From Colletotrichum lupini (taxonomy: Eukaryota > Ascomycota > Sordariomycetes > Glomerellales > Glomerellaceae): a stretch of DNA of 64,000 nucleotides. The stretch covers positions 1,426,001 through 1,490,000 of the forward strand of contig NC_064678.1 of the NCBI RefSeq assembly GCF_023278565.1, in the 5' to 3' direction. Below the pieces are notes generated by a model. That model was given only the letters and a program-made list of their open reading frames with translations. It did not search any database and was not told where the DNA came from. Below are positions 10,802 through 23,360 of the stretch, piece after piece. A program made the translations under genes and the position numbers. Each line of letters starts with the position of its first letter. The first letter of the stretch is position 1.

Positions 10802-12328
10802 ATGGCGCGGTTTCCAGTAGCCCGGCTGCTCCTGGCATTGCTAGCAACGGCTTTCACCAACGCGCAACTTTCCGATCAGTCGCAGTACAGCATCCCTTGC
10901 GTGATGCAATACGTCGGCTGTGTCCTCATCCCAAACTTCAACACGGTCTTCAGCCGTCTACTGGGCGACGCTACTCTGACTCCTGGCAAGTGCCAGCGAT
11001 TCTGCAGCGATCTTGGTTCGACGTACGGAAGCCTATACGATGGTTACTACTGCAGATGTTCAATTGTGCCCGAGACGGTAGCGCCTGTCATCGTTACAGT
11101 AGCCGAATCTCAATGCAACAGAGTGTGCCTAGGCGATTCGAACGCAAGATGTGGTGGTGACCCGAATTATCTCAATTTGTACAAAGCGGTTGCTACGTGC
11201 GGAACCAGCAGTACCACTGCCACGACATTGTCTTCATCCTCGATGTCAACCTCCTCCGTCTCCTCGTCATCTTCGTCCTCCTCGACGGACTCAACAACGT
11301 CGACCTCAACAACCTCAACGACCTCGACAACTTCAACGACCTCGACAACCTCAACAACCTCAACGACAAGAAGCATCCCAACGTTCCCAGTCAACACCCT
11401 AGTTCCCGCCCCCCTCGCACCAGCACGGTACATAGGTTGTGGCCCCTTAGATAACTCCATGGTCAGCGACGTCGATCTCCTCTTCAACCCCTTGGTGGCG
11501 AATCAACCAGTCGACTGTCAACAGTACTGCAAGACCAACAGGCGAACGATCACCATGATGTCAAAGTTTCTCTGCATTTGCAGTGTCCTAGTGCCGGGAG
11601 CGGTAACACCTTTCTCATCGGAAATTCTCCCAAACGATAACTACTGCACAAATCCGTGCAGCTTGTTCCCCTCGGCGCCTTGTGGCGGTGCGATTCCGTT
11701 TGAGCTGGGCGCACCGGTGTACACCGTGTACCAGCTGGACGAGAGCCTCCTCAACTCCACGAGTTCGAGTTCATCTTCGACCGTCTCCTCTACTTCGACT
11801 ACGTCTTCTCTTTCGTTGAGTTCGGATACTCCGGTTTCTGGCACCAGTACGAGCTTTAGTAACAGCATACTTTCGAGTACATCAAGCCTACCAGCCAGCC
11901 CAGTAATCTCAAGCACTTCTCCATCATCGTCGGCGTCATCTTCAACATCGTCCCAGGGATCATCAAGCAGCGTCAGTTCGCTCTACTACTCAAATACAAC
12001 CTCTCTAGCGACAACTTCAAGCCAGTCAGCGACCTTGAGCACTTCAGCCTCGACTACACCAGCGTCAAGCGTTCCCAGCAGCGGATCCCCCCTTACAACT
12101 CTACCGCTTTCTTCAACGTCTCCTACTTCAGTCTCTGCTTCAATCCCTACAACGAGTAGTGGATCCAGTACCCGCACTTTACCAACCACGGATCCCCTCC
12201 CGATAGATACGAGGTCTACAAGTCCTACTCTCGCGTCCACAAGCAGTCCTCCAGTGTCGAGCACTGCATTCCTTCTCACAGTCACCGTACTGAATCAACC
12301 TGCACCAAGTCAAACCCTTAACCCCTAG
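10802..12328 (+). CDS. Secreted protein with two WSC domains and Ser/Thr-rich linkers
   Basis: A single exon encodes 508 residues from the ATG at 10802. A longer frame opens at 10706, but only the 10802 start gives a clear signal peptide (MARFPVARLLLALLATAFTNA, residues 1-21). Two cysteine-rich WSC-type domains follow, at about residues 35-135 (opening YVGC, with CQRFC and YYCRC) and 205-310 (opening YIGC, with CQQYC, CICS and CGG). Ser/Thr-rich segments separate them (about 140-190) and form the whole tail (about 315-508), which would be heavily O-mannosylated. WSC domains bind carbohydrate and occur in wall-stress sensors and glucan-binding secreted proteins. There is no C-terminal membrane span, so this looks secreted or wall-associated, not a Wsc1-type sensor. 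The partner and the sugar bound are unknown. Confidence 0.85.
   Translation: MARFPVARLLLALLATAFTNAQLSDQSQYSIPCVMQYVGCVLIPNFNTVFSRLLGDATLTPGKCQRFCSDLGSTYGSLYDGYYCRCSIVPETVAPVIVTVAESQCNRVCLGDSNARCGGDPNYLNLYKAVATCGTSSTTATTLSSSSMSTSSVSSSSSSSSTDSTTSTSTTSTTSTTSTTSTTSTTSTTRSIPTFPVNTLVPAPLAPARYIGCGPLDNSMVSDVDLLFNPLVANQPVDCQQYCKTNRRTITMMSKFLCICSVLVPGAVTPFSSEILPNDNYCTNPCSLFPSAPCGGAIPFELGAPVYTVYQLDESLLNSTSSSSSSTVSSTSTTSSLSLSSDTPVSGTSTSFSNSILSSTSSLPASPVISSTSPSSSASSSTSSQGSSSSVSSLYYSNTTSLATTSSQSATLSTSASTTPASSVPSSGSPLTTLPLSSTSPTSVSASIPTTSSGSSTRTLPTTDPLPIDTRSTSPTLASTSSPPVSSTAFLLTVTVLNQPAPSQTLNP
11299..11370 (+). repeat. ACAACC/TCGAC-type microsatellite coding for a Thr-Ser tract
   Basis: A repeated hexa/nonanucleotide (ACCTCGACA / ACCTCAACA variants) within the first linker of the WSC protein encodes repeated Thr-Thr-Ser. 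It is likely length-polymorphic. Long antisense open frames rich in Val-Glu are by-products of it. Confidence 0.8.
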
Positions 12329-13843
12329 GTGGATGAAGTGCGAGGAAAGAATTTTGTAAACATATCTTCAGTAATCACGTAATGTCATTAAATGTAGAGT
12401 TATATTCGCTTAGAACAATCGGGGTGGGATGAATTCCAGAAGACGAGCTATACTTCAAGGAATATTGATTTTGACTTGATATATGATCAAATTGGATAGC
12501 TCATTGCGCTTCAAGATCATTGATTCGCATTTACGGTTTAGTTAAAATGGTCCTGAAGTCCCCATTACTAGGTAGGAGGAAGAGATCTGGCTTTGAACAA
12601 GAAAGCATGGTAAGAGGATTACGAAGTCTGAGATGGAGACTCGGACGACAAGGTGTTTGCTAGAATAAAGATGAATAATGACCAGCAACGTACGACAGTG
12701 CCCGCAAGAAAGGCTATCCGTCCATGCCTCATCGTTTTTGCATGTAGATAGGTAATTGGTACCCTCATACTCATTCAATAAGTGCCCCTTCTCTACGAAG
12801 CGCATTCTCCACTTGCCCCCGTCGGGCCCGGGGACATGAGGGCAAGCAAGCTACCAGTCCAAGGCTCGCCGTAACGTCAATTTTGGTGAAAGAAACTTTA
12901 GTTGAGCACATAAGCGTAGTTCAAAAGTGCATTAGCAGCTTTCCTCGCATAGGCCAGCCTTTCACATATTTCATTTAGCTCAAGCGAGCTTCGTTTCCAG
13001 CAAGCCTGTGCATCGCCCAGAACTTACTGCTCACTTGAACTGGTACTTGTGTCGTTTCTGTGTCTTCGGAGTTCTATATAGGCGAGTAGTCCTTGTCTTC
13101 GCATGGTCCAAGTAACGTGGGGAGCGAAGAGATTGGGGAGCCCGGAGGTAGACCATCAAGCTTAGTGGTAAGATGATTAGGTATCAGCGGGAATTCTAGC
13201 AGTTCATCTGGAGGTAGAGAACAAGTACGGCATGTATAATGTATAATGGGAATCACACGAATATTAGATGGCGTGGGAAGCGCATATTCATCTTCTATAA
13301 TGAGTTATCACACTCTCTTATTTCATGTTCGAGTAACCAAAACCAAGCTTTTTACTCAGCACTCACAGCAACACCACCTGCTCGATCAGACTCCAAAAGC
13401 AATCCAGTCCTACTCATGAATCAACACATAATTTGGGAGCCGTGCATCCAAACCCAATTTCGAGCGTAGATAGACCAGAGTCCTCACCCAAACGCCCGTC
13501 TGCCATCCAAACCGCAACAAGCAGCATGTCACCGCACCCCACAGTCCCCACACAACCGATCAGCCCCGCAAATCTCCAAAGATCCCTCGCCGTCCAATGA
13601 CAACCCTCAATCTAAAAGCGGTGAGTCCGCCAAGCCACAGCTAGTCCCCACCTGACGCGGCAGAATCCCCAGACAAGCTCCGCCTCGGACCAAACCCTCA
13701 CCTACAGCTCCATGTCGCAACCAATACCCTCAATCCCACAACCACTTCACACCCCCCCATTCCTATCACCATCAATCCAAACCAGACATCATATTTTCAA
13801 AGAAAAAAACCATAATAAAGATACAACGAAAGACAAAGCCGCA
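12329..13843. other. Intergenic, no gene seen
   Basis: No coding region is supported. The last 350 bases before the RNase T2-like gene are rich in C and A with little G, as is common in fungal promoters and leaders. Confidence 0.6.
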
Positions 13844-15034
13844 ATGGCGCCCTCCCTCCGAGCCCTCCTCCAAAACCTATCCTCCCTCCTCCCCCACCTC
13901 TCCCCCATCACCAACGACTTCCCAGGCACATCCTCAAGCCTCGCAACACCACCGACTACGTACGAACCACTCTCCGGCGCGCCAAAGTGCCCAATCGTCG
14001 GCTCCGCCAGGAACGCATGCTGCCACGTCTACCCCTCCAGTCGCCTCCTCCTCACCCAATTCTGGGATGACACCGTACACGCCGCCGGCGCAGAGGAGGA
14101 TTGGACGCTTCATGGGCTATGGTATGTTCTTTCTATTCCATCATCCCTTAGCTCCTCTTCTCGTGATTGTGATTACATTGGCCTGGAAGCATTGCCGCCC
14201 CCTGCCAAGTTAAATCCCTTCGGAAAGACAGTTGAACAAGTAGGTACTTATCTAACTGGGATACTTGCCATAGGCCCGAACCTTGCGATAGAAGCTACAA
14301 AGCATTTTACGGCACGGAGCCTCAGTTTACTAACATCACCGATATCCTGAAGCATTACGGTCAAGATGACCTCCTGGCTTTGATGGAGAGATACTGGGTA
14401 GCAGCATAGTAAGCCCCTTCCCCTCCCGTGGTCCCCCACTCCGGCCCCCCTCTTCCCCGTCTCCGTCCCCGTCCCCGTGCATCCCCGGCCGGGACCAAGC
14501 AGCAATTCCCTTCCGGCCCATCATCGGCCGAACCCAAACACTCAATCAACAATGCTAACAAACACCCTCCCTCGCAGCGGCACAAACAACAACCTCTGGG
14601 CCAGCGAGTACAACACCCACGCAAGCTGCATAAACACCCTCTCCTCAACCTGCTACGACACCGCATACGCCCCCGGCATCGAAGTCGTCGACTACTTCAC
14701 CCGCGCCTTCTCCCTCTTCCGCCAACTCGACACCTTCACGGCGCTCGAGAGGGCCGGCATCACGCCCTCGACCTCCAAGCGCTACGCTCTCGCCGAGGTG
14801 ACCAGGACGCTGGAGAGGCTGAGCGGCGGCCGCGTGGTGCTGCGGTGCTCAGGACAAGGGCGCGACGTGCTTCACGAGGCATGGTACAGCTATTCTCTAA
14901 TGGGGAGTCTGCAGACGGGACAGTTTGTTCCCGCGAGCGACCTGGGAAGCTACGGTGACGCGAGTAACTGCGCAAGGGAGGTCAGGTACCTGCCCAAGAA
15001 GTGCAAGGGCGACTGCCCGAATGCGGAACTATAG
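13844..15034 (+). CDS. RNase T2-like protein with degenerate active site
   Basis: Three exons: 13844-14121, 14274-14408, 14578-15034 (289 aa). The introns are GTATGT...TAG and GTAAGC...CAG, both with CTAAC branch sites. The T2 fold is plain: CPIVG and CCHVY near the N-terminus, QFWD, WTLHGLWPEPCD with the first active-site motif intact (His90), NITDIL, ERYW, then Cys-rich C-terminal strands (AWYSYSLMGSLQTGQFVPA). The second motif, normally LWxHEYNKHGTC, reads LWASEYNTHASC. The first His is Ser147, Glu148 and His152 remain, and Lys, Gly and Thr are replaced by Thr, Ala and Ser. Loss of that His should cripple cyclising RNase activity. The N-terminus is only weakly hydrophobic and gives no clear signal peptide, which is odd for a family that is normally secreted. 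It may be a repurposed binding protein or effector-like relative (inference). Confidence 0.85.
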
Positions 15035-18000
15035 AGCTATTGTCGAGCTCGGACTGCGCTTTGGTCATGATATGCACGATGCTCTTGGGACAATGTTTGG
15101 TTTACTGGGAATACTCGCCAGGCGTTTGGACAGGGAATGGGGAGTTTGGTCCGGGCCATCAGTGATTTCCTTCTGTCCGGGACCGAGAATTGTAGTGCTG
15201 GTCTCCGGCAGTCATGCTGTAACAAGTCAGTTGTTATAAAACTCGGTATGCTCGGCATTGCCGATGCGATCATCTTCAATACTCTTCTGTTGAAAAACTG
15301 TCGGCAAATGACTTTGGTGTTTCAGCCTTCTCGTTGGAGGTAATTGTCCGTGGAGTTTTTCGGATAGCCTAACGCCGACGAGGCTGGAATACCGAGGAAC
15401 AACTTGAAACCATCCTTTGATTTGGGATGATGAAGTCTAACCGTCCCTTTGATGGCTGTCTCCCAAACTCAGAGCCCAAAACGATTCTCGAAAATTACAG
15501 CGGCGTTTTCCGAAATTCGACTGCAGATAGCACCAAAAATGCTCGTGTGTCCGTTCGCACGTGTCTTCACCTCATCCGCAGCTTCTAGCCTTGACGCGAA
15601 GGATTCTTCCTCAGACGTCGACATCTCCCCTTTTGCCTCTAATACCAGCGTGCCAGCCTTGCATGCAGCCGTCGAGACAGGAGTGGTGTAATCATGGCAA
15701 GGTCTTGAAGAACACGGATGCATGCCTTATCGGACCGACCGTGGAAACTAGCGCACGCTTGTGCCGATCTGGATTAGAGCGTGTGGAGGAGGAAGAGTGG
15801 GCTGAGACGGACGCCGACGCACAGCACAGCATGGTGCTATGCGAGCGTGCCATGGTCGGATTGGGCGTGGTACAGTGTCCTGTCATGCCTGGCTTCTTTG
15901 GAAAGTTGTCGAGGCATCTCCGCAGCCCCGACATTGGGCGCTTGCCCGAGCGCTGGTTCGCTGTCGGCATTTGAGGAGAAGGAAGGGGGAAACGGGGTGG
16001 AGAAGCGACGGAATGCAGGCCATTTCTCTGGGCGCTGTCATCGACCATGATCAGAGCAAGGGCTCCTTGGTCTTTGTATCCGTACTCCGTATACATCTTT
16101 CGGTGCTGGTGCTCAGGTCGCCGTGGACCTCTTCGTGGAGATACAGGCCTCCAATACGAGTGAAAGCCGGTGTTTCTCAAACTCCATCTCACAGGCCTAG
16201 GAAAACCACAGCGGGTGTCAAGAGTTCCGGTGCCACGAGGTGGACAAGGTGAGAATAGCGAGGGCTGGAGACGGGCAGATTCTTCAGCCCTGCCAGAGAT
16301 TTCAGAGACCAGAGGGCAGTGCGATGTAACCTGTCCAACGCAAGGACCGTGACCAAGTTACCAGAGCCCGTGGTCGAGTTCAATAAAAAAAAAATCTTTG
16401 CCCCTTGTCTCATGTGTTGGATCCAGCTGCTGCTGTGCGTAGCTATTCAGAGAATGCCATTTCATGCTGACAAGAGCGAATTCCTCGTTCGCGGTGCCTC
16501 CTCTTCTTCTCCCCTCGTCCATAGTCCACGGGTGTACCGGCATTCGCAGACGGGGGCAGTGTTAATGCCTGTTAGCGTCGACGGCTTCTGAGGCGGCGGC
16601 AACTAACAATGTTGCCTCATAAGCTGCTTCTTTGGTCTCCGCCACAACGGGGCTTCTGCTGGTGCCGTTGAATTATTGACAAAACTCAAGCCCCGATGTG
16701 GGCACACGACACCGATCTGAGATGCGCCCAAAGTTAGGAGCTCGATTGGTTTCAATGGCATTCCAAATGGTCACCGTGTTGCGCTGATGCAAATGGACTC
16801 CCTGGTGACGACCGACAGCTGAGCAGCAAACTCTGGGTATAGCCAACTCGTGCACTGATGATCAAGCTGCAAACGGCTTCTTGCATTGGCGAAGGAGGGT
16901 GGCCACCGAGAGGTCGTGGTCTGATAGGTGGGCTGAAGCGAATGGAAGCATGATGGAAGACGCTTGGAAGGTGGAAGGTTTTCCTCATGCGCCATTCTAG
17001 GGCGATCCGGGGACTGGCAAGCCCAGGGGTTAATTGATTGAGGGTGGTCAGTGTGAGTCTTTGCAATGAACTGAGCAAAGATTGCTTGCGATTCGCAAGA
17101 TTGCCAAGTCCAAGGTTCCGGGACACGGAAATGCCCACCAGCGTAAGTTCAAGATGGCCACGACCGCTACGTTGGTAGGTGAGGACAAGAACCGACCATC
17201 TGTAACCATCGAGCAATAGCCTACCAGCCGGCATCGGTTAGAAGGATCTCGATCCCATTCGGTGGGTTCTCGTAGCATGCTTGCTGTAGTTATCATGGTT
17301 TAGTGCTGTATCTGCATCCGTACGTGCCTACTTTGAAGCAACGCGGTTGGCATTCTACTCCCAAACTACCAAGTTTTTCAGAGCCGTAAGAAAAAAAAAA
17401 GATGAAAAAGCCATCCAGAACGCTCGGTCAGTGGGAATCGTCTCTGCACGTTTAGTGCTCAGAGCTGGCACTTTCCGCCATCCCAAGTGTCGGACGATCA
17501 CCATGTTGTCGAGACCAACAGAGTTCATGCTTTGTTGAACTACTGGGAAATAGTGGCCTCGAGCATGGCCGGCTTTGATCCGAGCCCCATTGAGAGACGA
17601 GACCGCCGGTGCTGAGAGGGGCTTTTTGGGGGCAGAACCTGGCAGGGCTCCATCTGTACCGCGCGCTATCGACGTTGCCAGCAGCAAGTTGTGAGGAGGT
17701 TGAGGGGAACAAGCAGCGTCCCAGCGTCGATGAACCCCATGGGCAAGCCATCAGTGCGTTGTGTTTGTGGCTGCTGTCGACGTTGTGGCTGTCGAGGTGC
17801 GGCGAGGGATGTCCCTCGGACAGTTGTTTCGTATGCCTCTAATTTTCGAGCATTGTAGTCTCATCAAAACAAGAGCCAAGAGTCGAACCGGCACTGGGTA
17901 GCCATCGTGGACTGCTCGCGCGGGAGATTCGGGTGGAACACTGTAATTATTAGTAACATTACAGGGACGATGCAAGCTGATGACAGGCTACCGCTAGTAA

Positions 18001-19560
18001 GTCCCGAGGATCCAGCGCCGGGAGTCCAGATCAGATCAGACAATAGGCGGCAAACTTGAAAGCAACACGGCCCCATTTAAACAAAGAGACGGCGTGGCGC
18101 ACTGGGTATTCGTAAGGCTCGTTCGTGTCCAGTTTCCAGGTGCTTTGCGTGCCGGTGCCGTGGTCTGGGTGGGCAAATTTTGGCGGTGATGACAAGTCGG
18201 ACTGGGCGAAGTCGAGGAACGGTGGAGGACTATCACGAGACGGTCAGCGGAGGTGGCCTGCCAATCAGGCGTGCATGTCGTAGACAGACAAGACATGTAT
18301 GATGTCGGCAGTGTGTATCCGTAGGGCACGAAATTTGCATCCGAACGAGGAGCGAGGAAGTATTCCGCCCAGAGAATTGCATAGTAGTTGAGCAGTCAAA
18401 GTGAGGCGAATAGGAAACCTCGGATCGACCTCAAGATGCGCCTCGGCCGACTGCGAGTGAAACGTATTTGTCGGGTACAGCGCCAGAGCAAGGACAGCAA
18501 CGGCAGGCAACAGCAGCAATCTGCCATCTGCCAGCGGCCAGAGGCTGCAAGCTCTAGGCGTGCCAAAGTACCGTATAGCCAAAATATGGTGGAGAGATAC
18601 TTGTTGAAAGCTGAGAGTGACGGGCTCCGTCCGAAATGCAACTCATCCCATTCCGCAGGTGGGCGAGAGGGGGCAGCGCAGGCTGCAGTGAGCCAACCGA
18701 CAGGCTGGTTTTTGGTACCTCGGTTTTTTCCCAGCGCAACGGACACCGGTCACCGACGACGAAAGCGGACTCGATTGGCTTATTCGTATTGGATTGGGCG
18801 TTGTAAGCGACTTTTGGTCTTGGACAATGAGCGCCCCAGCCTTCGTACGACGTTGCAGGCGGCGTGTTCCGTGTGTTTGTGCAGTCGTCACATCAATAAT
18901 CACCTCGGATCCTGCCTGCTGCCACTTGGCTAAGCCCTTGGCCTGATGATGTTTGGCATCCGAAGTGGACGGAGTAGTGTTGCTGGTTTGTTGTTGAACT
19001 TGATGTCCCTGGGATCCTCTGCATTGACCGGGGAAATTTGTTGCGTCTCGCACAATAAAAGAGAGGAATCATGAACAACAAGAAAATGGCGGGGATGCCT
19101 TGAAAGTGAGGAAGTAACCAAACATGATGGTAAGGTAAGGTACCTACGTACATACGCAGTAGAATGTGAGGTGGTCCATCGGCGCGGAGGTAAGAACAAC
19201 GGGGCTTGACGAGAGGGGAGAAAGATGGAAGGACGGGAGGTGTACACAGTACGTACCCAGCACATCACTGTGGGGAAACATGCCAGGAGGAGGTGCTCCT
19301 TCACCCTTTCTTGCCCATTGGTCCTGCCCATTTTCGAGTGATTCCTGTGGTTTGTCACCAGACATCCGCCTTGCCCCCACACAGTGCAGAGAGAGGTCCG
19401 TCCTCATCTTCCAAGTCCGCTACTCCTAACCGGGACTAGTGAGCATGCTGCAATGGGCCTAGCAAAGCCAGAATGGATCCACTTGACAACCTAAGCAAGG
19501 AAAGAGGCCCTCTCCGTTCTTTCCTGGCTGCCACTGCCCGCTGGTAGGTACCTACCTTCC
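15035..19560. other. Long intergenic stretch without a convincing gene
   Basis: Composition is normal. The longest open frames (for example 15692-16192 minus and 16752-17234 minus, about 160 codons each) show no domain, no signal peptide and no consistent splicing. Much of the right half is probably the regulatory region of the Zn2Cys6 gene at 20339. Confidence 0.5.
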
Positions 19561-20338
19561 ATAGGTATTGCAGTGTGGCTGTCCTGGGCTTTCCTGCCGT
19601 CTCTGTCGTCCCTCTCGAGTCTCCCGTTCGCCGTCTCTTTTTGCCCGGCAGGTGCCCACTCTCCATTCTTGCCCTGTCCCTTCCTCTTTTCCACTCCCAT
19701 TTCCCTCCCCTTCCCAGTCCATCCACCCTCCTCCTCTTTCCTTCCGTCCACTTTCCTTCCGCCCACTCAAACACACCACTTACCACGCAATTCTCGAACC
19801 TGCAACTCACTCTCCCTACCCGACCGACCCTCACCGAGAAGAATCGTCGAGTCTCCCCTTCATCGTCTTCGGTCTGGGGCTTCTTCTCCGACAAACCGAC
19901 GACACTTTCGCACATTCATCGACACATTCGACTCCTGGGCAGACTTTTCACGCAGCAGGCTTTCTGCACAGACAAACGGAAAGGGTTGTAACGGGCGTCG
20001 CAGCCCCGGATTTTGGCACCATCCCCCGCGTTTCCCTCCCAGCGACTGCATACAGAAAGGGCCGAATACACACTCCATCCCTCGCCAACACAACTCCACG
20101 GGTCGCTCCTATTGTCCCAGAAGCCCGTTTCCATCACTCTGCACCCTCTCTTATCAATCCTCTTTCCCCGCAAAACTCAATCAACGCCCGCTAGACCTTC
20201 ATTGTCGATGCCGGCGCCCCTACAGAGCCGTCGCCGTCGCTCGGAATAATCATCACCCATCTGGTCTGCTTGTCTCAGAGCGACCGTCGACCACCGACGA
20301 CAACAACCGCCACAACGTCTTCACCGTACGTCGCCACC
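19561..20338 (+). promoter_or_regulatory. Pyrimidine-rich promoter/leader of the Zn2Cys6 regulator
   Basis: The plus strand is dominated by C and T from about 19600 to 20330, with runs such as CTTTCCTTCC and TTCCCTCCCC, ending at the ATG in context GCCACCATGAC. Long CT-rich leaders are common upstream of regulatory genes in filamentous ascomycetes. Open frames across it reflect the base composition and not coding. Confidence 0.6.
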
Positions 20339-22671
20339 ATGACACAGGCCGTCAAGCGGGCCTGCGACGCCTGCCATCGTCGCAAGGTCAAATGCGACGG
20401 CGTCAATCCGTGTCGCAACTGTCATACTGCACAGCTGTCTTGCACCTATAATGCTATTCCTCAGAAGAAGGGTCCCAAGGGCTCCCGTGCAAAAGTCATT
20501 AGCGAATTGAGGGAAACACAGCGTCAGACCAGTTTGTCCGCAAAGGTTCAAAACCGCATGAACGGCATTCCGAATCCTCCAGGCCCTGTCAGCTTGGCCC
20601 CAACCCCCGGTCTGCTCTCGAGCGAACTCGTCAAAGAATGCATCGACTTTTACTTTGCCAACCTGTACGAAAAGATGCCCATCCTCGATCGTCGCCAAAT
20701 CGACCAGCAACTCCCATTCATGGAGCAGAACCGCGACACCTACTGCCTGCTGACCTCGCTGTGCGCATTCATGATGTTGCAGCCAGGAATGTCAATGCCA
20801 ACAGGCGACCCTTTCAACCTCGATGTCATGCCCGGTGCCACCATCGTCGCAAGCCAGTTGCTTTTGGAGGAGACCTTGCAAGTTCGCAAGGGCTACGACT
20901 ACCTCGACAACATCAGCTTCAACACTCTTGCCACAAACTTCTTCATATATGGCTGCTACCATGGTATCGAACTGCACGACAAGGCCTGGTTCTACCTTCG
21001 CGAGGCTTCTACCATGATGCACCTCAACGGCATGATCAAGGAGGAGACGTACCACGGCCCCCAGTGGGATAATGCCGAGTCCTCTCGGAGAAGGCGGCTT
21101 TTCTGGCTGTTTTACATCATGGAGAGGTAAGATCCTGTCTTTAAATGCTTAATCAACTGCCACTCTTTTCCATCTACTAACCGCTTGTCCTTGCAGATCT
21201 CACGCCATTCAGCGCCAGCGACCTTTGACTTTGCAAGCCACCATCAACCCGCCCAACTCCGCCGATGACCCGAGTGACCCACTCAGCCACCAGCTGAACA
21301 GCTTCATCATGCTGGTGAACCTGTTCCGCCCCTTCGACGATGCCTTCACAGCTATCTGGAACAAGACGCGCACCAATCTATATGTGTCTAACCTGCAGAA
21401 GCAATTGAACGAGGCCCTTCCCACCTACCTTTGCCAAGATGGTCAGCTATCCGACCTTCGCACCAACCAGCAGTGGCTCAAGAGTACTGTCTGGCAATTA
21501 ACCCATGGAAACTCGTCCAACGAAGACAACATGAACTTCAACTACCCAGTTGACCTCTCCCGTGAGCTTCTGATGACCCTCGCCTCTCACTTCCCTGGAC
21601 AAGGAATGGAGTTGATGAGCTCCGGCTTGGTATGACTTTTCAGATCTGAGTTTATTTCCCTCCTGTTGCTAACCCTGTACACAGATTGAAAAGCTTTTCG
21701 AGATTAGCTGCAACATGACCGACTTCCTCGCTGTTCAGCCCGCCGCGCGGGATCCATTCACCGTCGGCCCCCGGGAGCAACTCAACCAGACCCTCAATAT
21801 TGTTGCCGTCCTCCGCCATGGCGATCATCGCTTCCTGCCGCTGTTGCTGAACAAGGTTGCCAACATTATGCCTCGTCTGACCAACCCGATGCTGCAAAAC
21901 GCGCCCGAAAATTCTAACATGGGCAACATTGACATCTTTGATGGCTTCGGCAATGCGGGCATGGCACAACCTCCATCTCAGATGCAGATGCAGATGGATA
22001 CCGACTACGAAAGGAAATTTTCCGTTGCCGATTACGAAAAGAAGTATGGCGTGTCCGACATGAACAGCAACGGCAGTGAGGCCAATACCATTCCTGCCAC
22101 GTCTGCCAGTGCATCATCCGTTCCTCCAGCGACTACTGCGGATATGAATTCGCCTTTTGCCAGCAGTTCGCCCGCCATTATGTCTCCACCAATGGAGTAT
22201 CCCCACAACGGAATGAACGACTATGGATGCACGCCGATGCCCGATATGGTCATGAGTCCGGCCGGCCAAAACGGATCGGCGATGAACAGTCAAAGCAACC
22301 TGAACAATCAGCATCAACACCAGCAATCGCATCACATGATTCAGAACCACATGACGCCACAGCAAATGCAGCCCAATATGGGCCAGCATCACATCCACAG
22401 CATTCAGCAAGGGCAGAACATGGGCAATATCAGCCCACCATCAGGTCAGTCCCAGCAGTCGATGCCAACATCACATCCTATGGGACCAGGCGGAAACAAC
22501 CTCATGAATTCCATACCGCGTCAACAGCCGCAGCGCGCCAGTAGCTATGCTATCCCGCAACAACCTATACCACGCACCGTTGGAGACTTCCACGCACTGC
22601 AGCGGGCCAATTCCGATATGCCTGGTCTCTCCGGCATAAGTACGGAGATGGATTTCAATACCTTGCGGTGA
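20339..22671 (+). CDS. Zn2Cys6 fungal transcription factor
   Basis: Three exons: 20339-21126, 21197-21629, 21685-22671 (735 aa; introns of 70 and 55 bp). The binuclear cluster is right at the N-terminus: Cys9, 12, 19, 25, 28 and 35 (CX2CX6CX5CX2CX6C), followed by the basic linker PQKKGPKGSRAK. The fungal-specific regulatory domain starts near residue 105 (CIDFYFANLYEKMPIL) and includes the exon-junction motif ERSHAIQRQRPLTL. The last 240 residues are rich in Met, Gln, Asn, His and Ser, typical of an activation region. It should act as a nuclear DNA-binding regulator of a nutritional or metabolic pathway. The DNA-binding segment resembles a conserved group sometimes labelled Mut3-like C6 factors, but I am not certain of orthology. 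The start chosen has a strong Kozak context and places the cluster at residues 9-35. Confidence 0.9.
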
Positions 22672-23360
22672 TGTCGTCTGTAAGCGTTGCTAGCGTGTAT
22701 TCAGATTGGGACACCTCGAACACATCGCTTTTAGTTGTTTTTCACTTCATTTCTTTTCTTTGTCAGAAGCGCTGGCTATCTCTATCATGTTTTACCATTT
22801 TCTAGATCTTTGCTCTTTTTGCATTCATTCCACCATCTTCGGGATGGGGCGCGGGTTGACACCGCCGCCACTTGAGGATTAGCAGGGACGGTAGCAAAAC
22901 CAAAAAAATTAGGTCCCTTGGGTTTGGGGACTTATGTTGCGAAACATGGACTTCTTGTATAGGCTTAGGGTCATGGACACTCTCGCATCTGCCGGTTGGG
23001 GCATGGGAACAGGAGTTTTCAAGGCGTTTGAAAGTGTTTGCAACGTCAAGAGGAGGGAATTGGGATATATGAGCATGGCCGACATGGGAGCGGGTATTTC
23101 GGCTACGGCCGAAGCTTGGTTGCGCAGGCAGCGGCATTTCTGCCGACTCCCATGATCGAAATGAGAATTAGGAACTTGTCAAGTCTGCAAGCTTGCAATA
23201 TTAGCATGCGTCTGCCTTTCAGGAGACTGGATAGACGAATTGAAGACATTAGATTGACTTTACTTTGTCTTCGCCCTCGTGGTGTGGCCCCATGTGAATG
23301 TGATTGCTATGGGTTATGCGGTACATACTAACCTTGCCCCTTCCCATGGCTTACTCCGGG
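22672..23360. other. 3' flank of the Zn2Cys6 gene, no gene seen
   Basis: T-rich sequence past 22680 (TTTTAGTTGTTTTTCAC, TTTCTTTTCTTTG) looks like a 3' UTR and polyadenylation region. Nothing else is recognisable before the convergent Clr5 gene. Confidence 0.55.

Noticed and set aside
11167..11487. Antisense Val-Glu repeat protein opposite the WSC gene
   Set aside because: It is the complement of the Thr-Ser microsatellite and has no independent coding evidence.
15692..16192. Minus-strand frame of 166 codons downstream of the RNase T2-like gene
   Set aside because: No domain, signal peptide or splice context; amino-acid composition is typical of non-coding GC-balanced DNA.
19573..20451. Open frame of about 290 codons over the leader of the Zn2Cys6 gene
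   Set aside because: Its Ser/Pro/Leu-rich translation simply reflects pyrimidine-rich DNA, it lacks an ATG start, and its end overlaps the zinc-cluster codons in another frame.
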